This document shows, one piece after another, positions 50,628-58,768 of a DNA stretch of 64,000 nucleotides (position 1 is its first letter; each line of letters begins with the position of its first letter). The notes beneath the pieces were generated by a model. The model did no database searches. It was given only the letters and a program-made list of their open reading frames with translations, and had not been told where the DNA came from. A program made the position numbers and the translations under genes. The stretch spans positions 35,292 through 99,291 of the forward strand of contig NZ_JARZAJ010000023.1 in assembly GCF_029892105.1 (NCBI RefSeq). The letters are read 5' to 3'. Origin of the DNA: Kitasatospora sp. GP82. GTDB taxonomy: Bacteria > Actinomycetota > Actinomycetes > Streptomycetales > Streptomycetaceae.

Positions 50628-51386
50628 CTACCCCGCCGGGTATCCGGGTGCCACCTGTCCCGCCGGGGCGGCGAGCATGCCCGGGGTCTCGTAGGGGTGG
50701 CCCACGAAGATGGTGATCTCGCCGCGCGCGATCCGGTGCGCGGAGTCCTCGACGGTGTAGAACAGGCGGTCGTAGCCGATGAAGCCCTGCTCGGGGTAGT
50801 ACGTCACGGTGCCGTCCGGCGTGACGCCGATCATGCCGCGCTTGGGCGGGGAGACGCCGATCAGCCGGGCGCTGGGCGCGAGTTCGGCGGCCAGCGCGGG
50901 GATGATCCCGTTGGTGCCGGGTGTGACGACCAGCAGCTTGGGCGGAGCGATGGTGGGCAGCACCCGGTAGGCGACCTGGCCCAGCGGCCGGCAGGAGCTG
51001 ATCTTCTGGCCCTCCTGGGCGATCACACCGGCGTAGATCGTCGGCAGCAGCATGCCGTCCGACGGGACGGTCTGGTTGACGATCAGGGAGAACCCGGCGG
51101 TGCGCGGCGTGTTGGCCGTCGCGTAGGTGGCGTAGCGCTTCTGCTTCTCCAGGTGGCCGAGCCCGCGGACGCGCTTGAGCGTGGCGACCTTGGTGAAGGA
51201 CTCCTCCATCAGGTAGCCGTAGTAGCGGAATCCCGAACCGGTCGGGTTCAGGGTCAGGGTGAAGTCGATCTGCTGGCCGGGCAGCAGCGGCAGGGCCGGG
51301 TCGGTCTCCGAGGTCAGGTCGAGCGTCATGGACAGCTCGGGGCGCTGCTGGTGGACCGCCTGGACGCGGGCTATCAGATGCTCCAT
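50628..51386 (-). CDS. Protein of unknown function with C-terminal Ig/cadherin-like domain
   Basis: Protein of 252 residues with no signal peptide or membrane helix. The first half is beta-rich (MTLDLTSETDPALPLLPGQQ, RYYGYLMEE); the second half contains a tandem beta-sandwich-like segment reading VTPDGTVTYYPEQGFIGYDRLFYTVED, the pattern of cadherin-like/Ig domains found in adhesins. I do not recognise the full family. It lies 43 bases after the SGNH hydrolase gene. Lack of an export signal next to exported neighbours is odd: it may act inside the cell or leave by another route. Confidence 0.75.
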   Translation of the reverse strand: MEHLIARVQAVHQQRPELSMTLDLTSETDPALPLLPGQQIDFTLTLNPTGSGFRYYGYLMEESFTKVATLKRVRGLGHLEKQKRYATYATANTPRTAGFSLIVNQTVPSDGMLLPTIYAGVIAQEGQKISSCRPLGQVAYRVLPTIAPPKLLVVTPGTNGIIPALAAELAPSARLIGVSPPKRGMIGVTPDGTVTYYPEQGFIGYDRLFYTVEDSAHRIARGEITIFVGHPYETPGMLAAPAGQVAPGYPAG

Positions 51387-51429
51387 CGGCCGGTCTCTCC
51401 TCGGCTCTGCGCCGGCGCACGGCGGGCGG

Positions 51430-52227
51430 TCACTGCGCGGTTCCGGTCTGGACGGTTCTGGCCTTCACCAGGGCCTCGTGGGTCTCGTCGTCGAGCCAGC
51501 CCATCGCCTCGGCCGGGAACTGCGGCTGCTCCAGGTTGACCACCCAGTGCGGCGGGACGATGCCCTGCTCGGCCAGCGTGCGGGCGACGAAGCGCGAGCA
51601 CTCGATGGCGCCGACCGGCTTGAGATGGGTGTTGTCCTCGATGCCCTCGGGATAGTTGGGGTGCTCGCCCGGCGCCAGGAAGAGGAAGATCCCCTTGGTG
51701 CCCTCCGGGCCGAGCTGCTGCCACCAGGTGATGCTCTGCGCGTACAGGTCGATCAGCGGGGTGCAGGTCTGCGCCGCCAACTCGCGCATCGCCGCCGGGT
51801 AGTGCCCCAGCGCCCAGTTCAGGTTGCCGTGGCCGTCGAAGCCGCGGCGCTCGTGGGTGGTCACCAGGACGGGGTGGGCGAGGCGCTCGCGGGCGCCCTC
51901 GATGTAGAGGCGCAGGTAGTCCTGGAAGGAGCCGAACGGCAGGGTGTGGCGGCCCGCATCGGTCTTCTCGTCGATCAGGCCGAAGGAGATCAGCAGGTAG
52001 TCGCCGGGCATCAGGTGGTCGAGGATCCACTGGAGCCGGCCGCGGTCGGCGAAGCTCTTGGAACTGGCACCGGGGCGGGCGCAGTTCACCACCTCGATCT
52101 CGGGGTGGATGAAGAGCTGCATCGTCTGCCCCCACCCGGTCATCGGCACGAAGCTGGCCTGACGTGTCGTCACGCTGGAGTCGCCCGCCAGGAACACCTT
52201 GGGTGGGCGAGGCCCTCCGTACTGCAT
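51430..52227 (-). CDS. SGNH/GDSL hydrolase-like protein lacking the block III Asn
   Basis: Protein of 265 residues without a signal peptide, related to rhamnogalacturonan acetylesterases. Block I VFLAGDSSVTT (nucleophile Ser), block II ARPGASSKSF and block V EDNTHLKPVGA (catalytic Asp/His) are intact, but the block III motif GxND reads GLID, so the oxyanion-hole Asn is missing. It is clearly paralogous to the divergent SGNH gene at 52441, which has GHND. It may have weak or altered activity, or bind acetylated glycans. First gene of the minus-strand four-gene operon; ATG 52227 has GAGGGA upstream. Confidence 0.85.
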   Translation of the reverse strand: MQYGGPRPPKVFLAGDSSVTTRQASFVPMTGWGQTMQLFIHPEIEVVNCARPGASSKSFADRGRLQWILDHLMPGDYLLISFGLIDEKTDAGRHTLPFGSFQDYLRLYIEGARERLAHPVLVTTHERRGFDGHGNLNWALGHYPAAMRELAAQTCTPLIDLYAQSITWWQQLGPEGTKGIFLFLAPGEHPNYPEGIEDNTHLKPVGAIECSRFVARTLAEQGIVPPHWVVNLEQPQFPAEAMGWLDDETHEALVKARTVQTGTAQ

Positions 52228-52440
52228 GACCGTCCCTCTGCGCGTGCATGCCCGCTGCGCACGCGTCATCGTCGCCGGGTAGATAGTGGGCAAATAGACG
52301 GTCACTCTAGCCGACCCGCTGATCGGTCGTCCATGAGTTCGGACTCCCGCCGAGGCCCGGAGGGCCGGGCCGGTCCGAGCCGCCGCAGAACGGCCGGGTA
52401 GGCTCCGGCCGTTACGGGAGCCGGAAGAAGGTGTGGCGCG
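52228..52440. promoter_or_regulatory. Divergent promoter region between the paired SGNH genes
   Basis: 213 bases. A/T-richer tracts GGTAGATAGTGGGCAAATAG (52277-52296) and neighbouring GGTCACTCTAG suggest promoter cores near the middle. No clear palindrome. Confidence 0.45.
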
Positions 52441-53367
52441 GTGGCTGTCTGGAGGCTCGGTAGGGCACAGGTGATCGGCGCGGTGGCCGCACTGGTCGCG
52501 GTGGTGGCGCTGGTGTGGGGCGGGTCCGTCCTGCTCGGATCGGACGGGAGCACGAGCACCGGTGGGGCGAGCGAGCCGGGCACCGACCCGGCGGCGACCG
52601 ACCCAGCCGTCAGCGCTGCGCCCACCGGCCCTGCGGGCGGCTCTGTTGACGCCCCCCGGATCTACATAGCAGGCGACTCCACGGCCGCCGCCTACCCGGC
52701 CAAGTTCGCGCCGCGGACGGGCTGGGGCCAGGCCCTGCCGGTCTTCCTGAACCAGGGCCGGATCACGGTGCACAACTGGGCCAAGGTCGGTGCGAGCACC
52801 AAGAGCTTCATCGACGAGGGACGGCTGACCCAGATCCTGGCCGAGATCAGGAAGGGCGACTACCTGCTGATCGGCTTCGGGCACAACGACGAGCGGCCCG
52901 AAGCGGTGGTCCACACCGACCCGTTCGGCAGCTACCAGGCCAATCTGCGTCAGTTCGTCGACGGCGCCCGCTCCAAGGGCGCCGTCCCCGTGCTGGTCAG
53001 CCCCGCCGAGCGCTACCACTTCGACCGGACGGGCCGGATCACTCCCTCGCACGGCGAATTCCCCGCCGCCATGCGGCAGGTGGCCGTCGCCGACCAGGTG
53101 CCGCTGATCGACCTCACCGCCCTCAGCACAGCGATCTGGAACGCCCACGGCCCGCAGGGCGCGCAGAGCGACTTCCTCTGGCTGGCCCCCGGCGCCTCGC
53201 CCAACTACCCCGACGGCGTACAGGACAAGACGCACTTCCAGACGCACGGCGCCATCGAGCTGGCGCAGCTGGTGGCCAAGCGGCTGGACGCGGAGCACAT
53301 CCTGCCCGCCGAGGACTTCCAGGGCCTGGAGCGCACGGACGTCCCGGACTCCGCCCTCGCGGGCTGA
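52441..53367 (+). CDS. Membrane-anchored SGNH hydrolase (rhamnogalacturonan acetylesterase-like)
   Basis: Protein of 308 residues: an N-terminal membrane helix (about 9-32), a Ser/Thr/Ala/Pro linker, then a complete SGNH domain: IYIAGDSTAAAYPAK (Ser), KVGASTKSF (Gly), GFGHNDER (Asn) and QDKTHFQTHGA (Asp/His). It should remove O-acetyl groups from a polysaccharide outside the cell. Transcribed away from its paralogue, and near genes for a probable wall polymer, which may be its substrate. Starts GTG 52441 after a GAAGAAGG site. Confidence 0.88.
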   Translation: MAVWRLGRAQVIGAVAALVAVVALVWGGSVLLGSDGSTSTGGASEPGTDPAATDPAVSAAPTGPAGGSVDAPRIYIAGDSTAAAYPAKFAPRTGWGQALPVFLNQGRITVHNWAKVGASTKSFIDEGRLTQILAEIRKGDYLLIGFGHNDERPEAVVHTDPFGSYQANLRQFVDGARSKGAVPVLVSPAERYHFDRTGRITPSHGEFPAAMRQVAVADQVPLIDLTALSTAIWNAHGPQGAQSDFLWLAPGASPNYPDGVQDKTHFQTHGAIELAQLVAKRLDAEHILPAEDFQGLERTDVPDSALAG

Positions 53368-53444
53368 ACCCCGCCTGCGGCCGGCCCCGCCGGGTACTAC
53401 CTGCCCGGGAGTCGTCGGAGACAGGCTCCCGTACGCACGCCACA

Positions 53445-53474
53445 GGGCCGGGACCGCAGTTGCGGTCCCGGCCC
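53445..53474. terminator. Bidirectional terminator between convergent genes
   Basis: GGGCCGGGACCGCA / TGCGGTCCCGGCCC, a perfect 14-bp stem around GT, 78 bases after the SGNH stop and 23 bases past the minus-strand stop at 53497. Confidence 0.85.
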
Positions 53475-53496
53475 CGGCTACTGCTCAGGCGCCCTG

Positions 53497-55623
53497 TCAG
53501 GCCGGCACGGAGGCCACGCCCTGAGCCAGGAAGCGCTTGCCGTTGACGCGCTCCGAGACACCCTCACGGTCCAGGTACGGGGTGATCCCGCCCAGGTGGA
53601 AGGGCCAGCCGGCGCCGGTGATCATGCACAGGTCGATGTCCTGCGCCTCGCCGACGACGCCCTCGTCCAGCATCAGGCCGATCTCCTGCGCGACGGCGTT
53701 GAGCGCGCGCTCGCGGACCTGCTCCTCGGTCAGCACGGTGTCGCCGAAGGAGAGCAGCGCCAGCACCTCGGGGTCGAGGACCTGCTGGCCGTCCACCCAG
53801 GTGTAGAAGCCGCGCTTGCCGGCCTTGACCACCTTGGCGAGGTTCTCGGAGACGGTGAACCGCTCCGGGAAGGCGCCGCGCAGGGTCTCCGAAACGTGCA
53901 GCGCGATGGCCGGGCCGACCAGTTCGAGCAGCACGATCGGGGACATCGGCAGGCCGAGCGGCAGCACGGCCTTCTCCACCGACTCGATCGGGGTGCCCTC
54001 GTCGATGATGCTCTGGATCTCGCCCATGAAGCGGGTCAGGATCCGGTTCACCACGAACGCCGGGGCGTCCTTGACGAGGACGGCCGTCTTCTTCAGCTTC
54101 TTGGCCACACCGAAGGCGGTGGCCAGCGAGGCGTCGTCGGTCTTCTCCGCGCGGACGATCTCCAGCAGCGGCAGGATCGCGACCGGGTTGAAGAAGTGGA
54201 AGCCGACCACACGCTCCGGGTGCTGGAGCTTGGACGCCATCTCGGTGACCGACAGCGAGGAGGTGTTGGTCGCCAGGATCGCGGTCGGCGAGACCACGGC
54301 CTCCAGCTCGGCGAAGACGTTCTGCTTGACGCCCATCTCCTCGAACACGGCCTCGATCACGAAGTCCGCGTCGCCGAAGGCGGCCGCCTTGTCCAGCACA
54401 CCGGTGACCAGGCCCTTGAGCTTGTTGGCCTTGTCCTTGCCGATCCGGCCCTTGTCCAGCAGCTTGTCGATCTCGCCGTGGACGTAGCCCACGCCCTTGT
54501 CGATGCGCTCCTGGTCGATGTCGGTCAGCACGACCGGCACCTCGAGGCGACGGGCGAACAGCAGCGCCAGCTGGGACGCCATCAGACCGGCGCCGACGAC
54601 GCCGACCTTGGTGACCGGACGGGCCAGCGACTTGTCCGGGGCGCCGAAGGGGCGCTTGGCCCGGCGCTGCACCAGGTTGAAGGCGTAGATCCCGCTGCGC
54701 AGTTCGCCGCTCATGATGAGGTCGGCCAGCGCCGCGTCCTCGGCGTCGAAACCGGCCTGCAGGTCCTGGTCCTTGACCTGGGCGATGATGTCCAGCGCCT
54801 TGTAGGCAGCGGGAGCCGCCCCGTGCACCTTGGCGTCCGCGACCAGACGGCCCCAGGCGACGGCGTCGTCCCAGGCCTTGCCGCGGTCGATCTCCTCGCG
54901 CTCGACGACCGTCTCGCCCTTGAGCACCTTGGCGGCCCAGAGCAGCGACTGCTCCAGGAAGTCGGCCGGCTCGAAGATGGCGTCGGCGATGCCGAGCTCG
55001 AAGACGTCCTTGCCCTTGAGCTGCTTGTTCTGGGCCATCGAGTTCTCGATGATGACCTTGACAGCCTTGGCCGGACCGATCAGGTTCGGCAGCAGGGTGC
55101 AGCCACCCCAGCCCGGGACCAGGCCCAGGAAGACCTCCGGCAGCGAGAAGGCCGGGACGCCCGCGCTGATGGTGCGGTAGGTGCAGTGCAGACCGACCTC
55201 GACACCGCCGCCCATCGCCGCACCGTTGTAGAAGCCGAAGCTCGGAACGGGCAGCGCGGCGATCCGCTTGAAGACCTCGTGGCCGCCCTTGCCGATGGCA
55301 AGCGCGTCGCCGTGCTCCTTGAGGATCTCGACGCCCTTGAGGTCGGCGCCGACCGCGAAGATGAACGGCTTGCCGGTGATGGCGACCGCGACGATCCGGC
55401 CCTCGGCGGCCTCGGCCTCGACCTGGTCGAGCGCCGCGGACAGCTTGATCAGCGAACCCGGGCCGAAGGTGGTCGGCTTGGTGTGGTCGAAGCCGTTGTC
55501 CAGCGTGATCAGCGCCAGCTTCCCGGCCTGCAGCGGCAGGTCGAGGTGGCGGACGTGCGCGGTGGTGACGACCTCGCCGGGGAACAGCTCGGCGCCGCGC
55601 TGCAGCAGCTCAGTGGTGCTCAT
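53497..55623 (-). CDS. fadB: Multifunctional fatty-acid oxidation enzyme (enoyl-CoA hydratase/3-hydroxyacyl-CoA dehydrogenase)
   Basis: Protein of 708 residues. Residues about 1-300 form a crotonase (hydratase) domain (FIFAVGADLKG oxyanion region, NGAAMGGGVEVGLHC); about 330-510 the NAD-binding dehydrogenase domain (VGVVGAGLMASQLALLFA, NTSSLSVTEMA, GFHFFNPV with catalytic His); the rest is the C-terminal dimer domain. Catalyses two consecutive steps of beta-oxidation and works with the thiolase just upstream. ATG 55623 (MSTTELL) is preferred; GTG 55629 would overlap the thiolase stop. Confidence 0.94.
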   Translation of the reverse strand: MSTTELLQRGAELFPGEVVTTAHVRHLDLPLQAGKLALITLDNGFDHTKPTTFGPGSLIKLSAALDQVEAEAAEGRIVAVAITGKPFIFAVGADLKGVEILKEHGDALAIGKGGHEVFKRIAALPVPSFGFYNGAAMGGGVEVGLHCTYRTISAGVPAFSLPEVFLGLVPGWGGCTLLPNLIGPAKAVKVIIENSMAQNKQLKGKDVFELGIADAIFEPADFLEQSLLWAAKVLKGETVVEREEIDRGKAWDDAVAWGRLVADAKVHGAAPAAYKALDIIAQVKDQDLQAGFDAEDAALADLIMSGELRSGIYAFNLVQRRAKRPFGAPDKSLARPVTKVGVVGAGLMASQLALLFARRLEVPVVLTDIDQERIDKGVGYVHGEIDKLLDKGRIGKDKANKLKGLVTGVLDKAAAFGDADFVIEAVFEEMGVKQNVFAELEAVVSPTAILATNTSSLSVTEMASKLQHPERVVGFHFFNPVAILPLLEIVRAEKTDDASLATAFGVAKKLKKTAVLVKDAPAFVVNRILTRFMGEIQSIIDEGTPIESVEKAVLPLGLPMSPIVLLELVGPAIALHVSETLRGAFPERFTVSENLAKVVKAGKRGFYTWVDGQQVLDPEVLALLSFGDTVLTEEQVRERALNAVAQEIGLMLDEGVVGEAQDIDLCMITGAGWPFHLGGITPYLDREGVSERVNGKRFLAQGVASVPA

Positions 55624-55625
55624 GC

Positions 55626-56843
55626 TCACTTACCACCCTCGAAGTGGGGGTTCTCCCAGATGATGGTGCCGCCCATGCCGAAGCCGATGCACATGGTGGT
55701 CAGGCCGTAGCGCACGTCGGGGCGCTGCTCGAAGCGGCGGGCCAGCTGGTTCATCAGCCGGACGCCGGAGGAGGCCAGCGGGTGCCCGAAGGCGATCGCG
55801 CCGCCGAACGGGTTGACGCGCTCGTCGTCGTCCGCGATGCCGTAGTGGTCCAGGAAGGACAGCACCTGGACGGCGAACGCCTCGTTGACCTCGAACGCAC
55901 CGATGTCGTCGATCGTCAGACCGGCCTTGGCCAGCGCCTTCTCGGTCGCCGGGACCGGGCCGATGCCCATCACCTCGGGCTCGACACCCGCGAAGGCGTA
56001 GGAGACCAGGCGCATCTTGACCGGGAGGCCGAGCTCCTCGGCGACATCCTCGGCGGCCAGCAGGGAGGCGGTGGCACCGTCGTTCAGACCGGCCGAGTTG
56101 CCCGCGGTGATGTTGCCGTGCGGACGGAACGGGGTCTTCAGACCCGCCAGGCTCTCCATCGTGGTGCCCGGGCGCATCGGCTCGTCCGTGGTGGCCAGGC
56201 CCCAACCGGTCTCGCCGGCCGCGGGGTTGGTGTTACGGATCGCGATCGGCACCAGGTCCGGCTGGATGTCGCCGTTGGCGTACGCCTTGGCGGCCTTCTC
56301 CTGCGAGCGCACGGCGTAGGCGTCGCAGCGCTCCTTGGTCAGGTGCGGGAAGCGGTCGTGCAGGTTCTCCGCCGTCATACCCATGAACAGGGCGGACTCG
56401 TCGACCAGCTTCTCCGAGACGAAGCGCGGGTTCGGGTCCACGCCCTCGCCCATCGGGTGGCGGCCCATGTGCTCGACGCCACCGGCCACGACGAGGTCGT
56501 AGGCGCCGAAGGCGATGCCGCCCGCGGTCGCGGTGACGGCGGTCAGGGCGCCGGCACACATGCGGTCGATCGAGTAGCCCGGAACGGACTTCGGCAGACC
56601 GGCCAGCAGCGCGGCGGTACGGCCGATGGTCAGACCCTGGTCGCCGATCTGCGTGGTGGCCGCGATGGCGACCTCGTCGATGCGCTCGACGGGCAGGTTC
56701 GGGTTGCGGCGCACGAGCTCACGGATGCACTTGACGACCAGGTCGTCGGCACGGGTCTCGTGGTAGATGCCCTTCGGGCCGGCCTTGCCGAACGGGGTGC
56801 GGACGCCGTCAACGAAGACGACGTCCCTCGCGGTACGAGGCAC
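55626..56843 (-). CDS. fadA: Acetyl-CoA acyltransferase (beta-oxidation thiolase)
   Basis: Protein of 405 residues of the thiolase I family: nucleophile Cys96 in DRMCAGAL, GGVEHMGRHPM, NEAFAV, His in IAFGHPLASSGVR and the second Cys in TTMCIGFGMGG. Cleaves 3-ketoacyl-CoA, completing the cycle with the downstream multifunctional protein two bases away. GTG 56843 (MPRTARDVVFVDG) is chosen for GGGAGGAG 7 bases upstream. Confidence 0.94.
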   Translation of the reverse strand: MPRTARDVVFVDGVRTPFGKAGPKGIYHETRADDLVVKCIRELVRRNPNLPVERIDEVAIAATTQIGDQGLTIGRTAALLAGLPKSVPGYSIDRMCAGALTAVTATAGGIAFGAYDLVVAGGVEHMGRHPMGEGVDPNPRFVSEKLVDESALFMGMTAENLHDRFPHLTKERCDAYAVRSQEKAAKAYANGDIQPDLVPIAIRNTNPAAGETGWGLATTDEPMRPGTTMESLAGLKTPFRPHGNITAGNSAGLNDGATASLLAAEDVAEELGLPVKMRLVSYAFAGVEPEVMGIGPVPATEKALAKAGLTIDDIGAFEVNEAFAVQVLSFLDHYGIADDDERVNPFGGAIAFGHPLASSGVRLMNQLARRFEQRPDVRYGLTTMCIGFGMGGTIIWENPHFEGGK

Positions 56844-57042
56844 GGGGGCTCTCCTCCCAGGGGACATGACGTTTAACGCAGTCGACGTCCCATAGCTGGA
56901 GCGGCGCTGCTTCACGGCCATGCTACCCGCCGGTAACTACCTTGCCCAGGGGCGGCACCCGGATCACCCGGTGTGTCCCGCACCACGTCGGCAACGCCAA
57001 GGCGGCCAACGACGCGAAGGCAGTCAGGGGCGTGAGGAGGTG

Positions 57043-57234
57043 AGGGGTGCGGGGCTCTGCTTGATCAACTGCGTGCGCGAATCGGGAAGGAGTCGGTGCC
57101 GCACTGTCCCTCGGAGGGCAACTGGGCACCGTCAGAGCAGGGTTGCGGGGCGCCACATGCCCACCGGACCCGGCTGAACGTTGACGCCTTCCGTTTTCGC
57201 GCACGCAGTTGATCAAGCAGAGCCCCGCACCCCT
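57043..57234. mobile_element. 192-bp MITE-like element with perfect 39-bp terminal inverted repeats
   Basis: Left arm 57043-57081 begins AGGGGTGCGGGGCTCTGCTT; right arm 57196-57234 is its exact reverse complement. Between them lie 114 bases, whose inner flanks continue the symmetry imperfectly (CGGGAAGGAGTC against CGGAAGGCGTC reversed). No transposase. It occupies the 419-base gap between the rnd and thiolase genes, both on the minus strand. A related shorter element follows hemE. It is either a miniature inverted-repeat element or a repeat acting as a terminator. Confidence 0.75.
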
Positions 57235-57262
57235 GCGCCTGACGGTGCCCGTGCCCCTGCGG

Positions 57263-58510
57263 CTACGCGCTGACCGTCTTGGCTGCCGCCGAGAAGGCCG
57301 CCGCGATGGCCGGGCCGACGAGGTCGACCTGCCACTGGCGGGCGCCCAGTGCACGCAGCGAGGCCGCAACAGCCTCCGCCGTCGGCGCGGCGGGCGGCTC
57401 CCAGGAGATCCGGCGGACCAGGTCGGGGGTGATCAGGTTCTCGGCCGGGAGCCGCTTCGCCTCGGCCAGCTCACTGACGGCCGCGCGCGCTCCGGAGAGC
57501 CGCGCCGCCGCCACCGGATCCTTCTCGGCCCAGGCCCGCGGCGGTGGCGGACCGTCGTGCGGAGCCGCCGCAGGCGGCAGCTCGGCCTCCGGGATCTCCC
57601 GGGCCCGCTGAAGTGCGGCCAGCCACTGCTCGATCTGTCTGCGGTTCACCCGGGGCCCGAAGCCCTGGACGGCCTGCAGCGCCGGCGCATTCTGCGGCAT
57701 CGCCAGCGCGGCATTGACGATTGCCGCGTCGGGCAGCACCCGTCCAGGTGAGACGTCACGCTCCCGCGCGATCTTGTCGCGGGTCTGCCAGAGCTCGCGG
57801 ACGGCGGCGAGCTGGCGCCGGCGCCGGACCTTGTGCAGCTGGGAGGTGCGGCGCCAGGGGTCGACCCGAGGGGCGGGCCGCGGCGCATCGGCGATCGCGG
57901 CGAACTCCTCCAGGGCCCAGCCGAGCTTGCCCTGGGCGTCCAGCTCCTGTTCGAGTGCGTCACGCAGCTCGACCAGCACCTCGACGTCCAGAGCGGCGTA
58001 GCGCAGCCAGGGTTCCGGCAGCGGGCGGGTGGACCAGTCCACCGCCGAGTGCTCCTTGGCCAGTGAGAGGCCGAGCACGTTCTCGGTCATCGGGCCGAGT
58101 CCGACTCGGGGGAAGCCCGCGATCCGTCCGGCCAGCTCGGTGTCGAACAGGCGGCGCGGACGCATGCCGACTTCGGTCAGACAGGGGAGGTCCTGGGTCG
58201 CCGCGTGCACCACCCACTCGGTGTCGGCCAGTGCCGAGCCGAGTGCGCTGAGGTCGGGGCAGGCGATCGGGTCGATCAGCGCGGTGCCCGCACCGGACCG
58301 CCGTAGCTGGATCAGGTACGCGCGCTGCCCGTAGCGGTAGCCGGAGGCCCGCTCGGCATCGACGGCGACCGGGCCGCTGCCCGCGGCGAAGGCGGCGATC
58401 GTCTCGGCGAGTGCCGCCTCGTCCACCACGACGGGTGGAAGTCCCTCCCTGGGTTCAAGGAGCGGGACCGGGGCTGTCTCTTCTGGGATGGCTGCTACGG
58501 CGTCGGTCAC
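57263..58510 (-). CDS. rnd: Ribonuclease D-like 3'-5' exonuclease with HRDC domain
   Basis: Protein of 415 residues. A DEDD-type exonuclease domain (about 40-205) has VDAERASGY (Asp/Glu), HAATQDLPCL, the FDTE motif and YAALDVEVL (Tyr and Asp of the DEDDy type); an HRDC helical domain follows (about 215-300; VNRRQIEQWLAAL). It trims stable RNA precursors at the 3' end. GTG 58510 (MTDAVAAIPEE) is preferred by analogy with Streptomyces homologues; GTG 58531 is in frame. Same strand as the beta-oxidation genes but separated by the MITE-like element. Confidence 0.92.
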   Translation of the reverse strand: MTDAVAAIPEETAPVPLLEPREGLPPVVVDEAALAETIAAFAAGSGPVAVDAERASGYRYGQRAYLIQLRRSGAGTALIDPIACPDLSALGSALADTEWVVHAATQDLPCLTEVGMRPRRLFDTELAGRIAGFPRVGLGPMTENVLGLSLAKEHSAVDWSTRPLPEPWLRYAALDVEVLVELRDALEQELDAQGKLGWALEEFAAIADAPRPAPRVDPWRRTSQLHKVRRRRQLAAVRELWQTRDKIARERDVSPGRVLPDAAIVNAALAMPQNAPALQAVQGFGPRVNRRQIEQWLAALQRAREIPEAELPPAAAPHDGPPPPRAWAEKDPVAAARLSGARAAVSELAEAKRLPAENLITPDLVRRISWEPPAAPTAEAVAASLRALGARQWQVDLVGPAIAAAFSAAAKTVSA

Positions 58511-58664
58511 CCACCAAGGGTACGACGGCACCCGAGTCCGGGAGGGTTGTCGGACTGGTCAGACCGTATTGGGACATATGCCAGCGCCGTACCAGGGCCG
58601 GGGGAGCGCTCTCTTCCGCCGTTCCGCCGTACGGGTCAGATCGAGGGGTGGGGGCAGGAGGAGG

Positions 58665-58713
58665 GAGCAAGTGGCAGCCCGGAGGAAACGTTCCTCCGGG
58701 CTGCCACTTGCTC
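58665..58713 (-). terminator. Very strong terminator hairpin after the response regulator
   Basis: A perfect 23-bp stem (58665-58687 with 58691-58713) around a 3-base ACG loop; arms start GAGCAAGTGGCAGCCCGG. It lies 56 bases past the minus-strand stop at 58769. Confidence 0.92.
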
Positions 58714-58768
58714 TACGGGCTTCAGGATCTGATGGCTTGGTCGATTGCTGAGGTACGGCACGCCGATG

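Noticed and set aside
56923..57369. Short frames across the 57.0-kb element giving a similar GLCLINCVRE peptide on each strand
   Set aside because: The similarity is a by-product of the inverted repeat; neither frame has a plausible start or protein features.
58551..58570. DasR-site-like sequence (ACTGGTC-AGACC) before rnd
   Set aside because: One base short in the centre and asymmetric compared with the ACTGGTCTAGACCAGT consensus, and rnd is not an amino-sugar gene.
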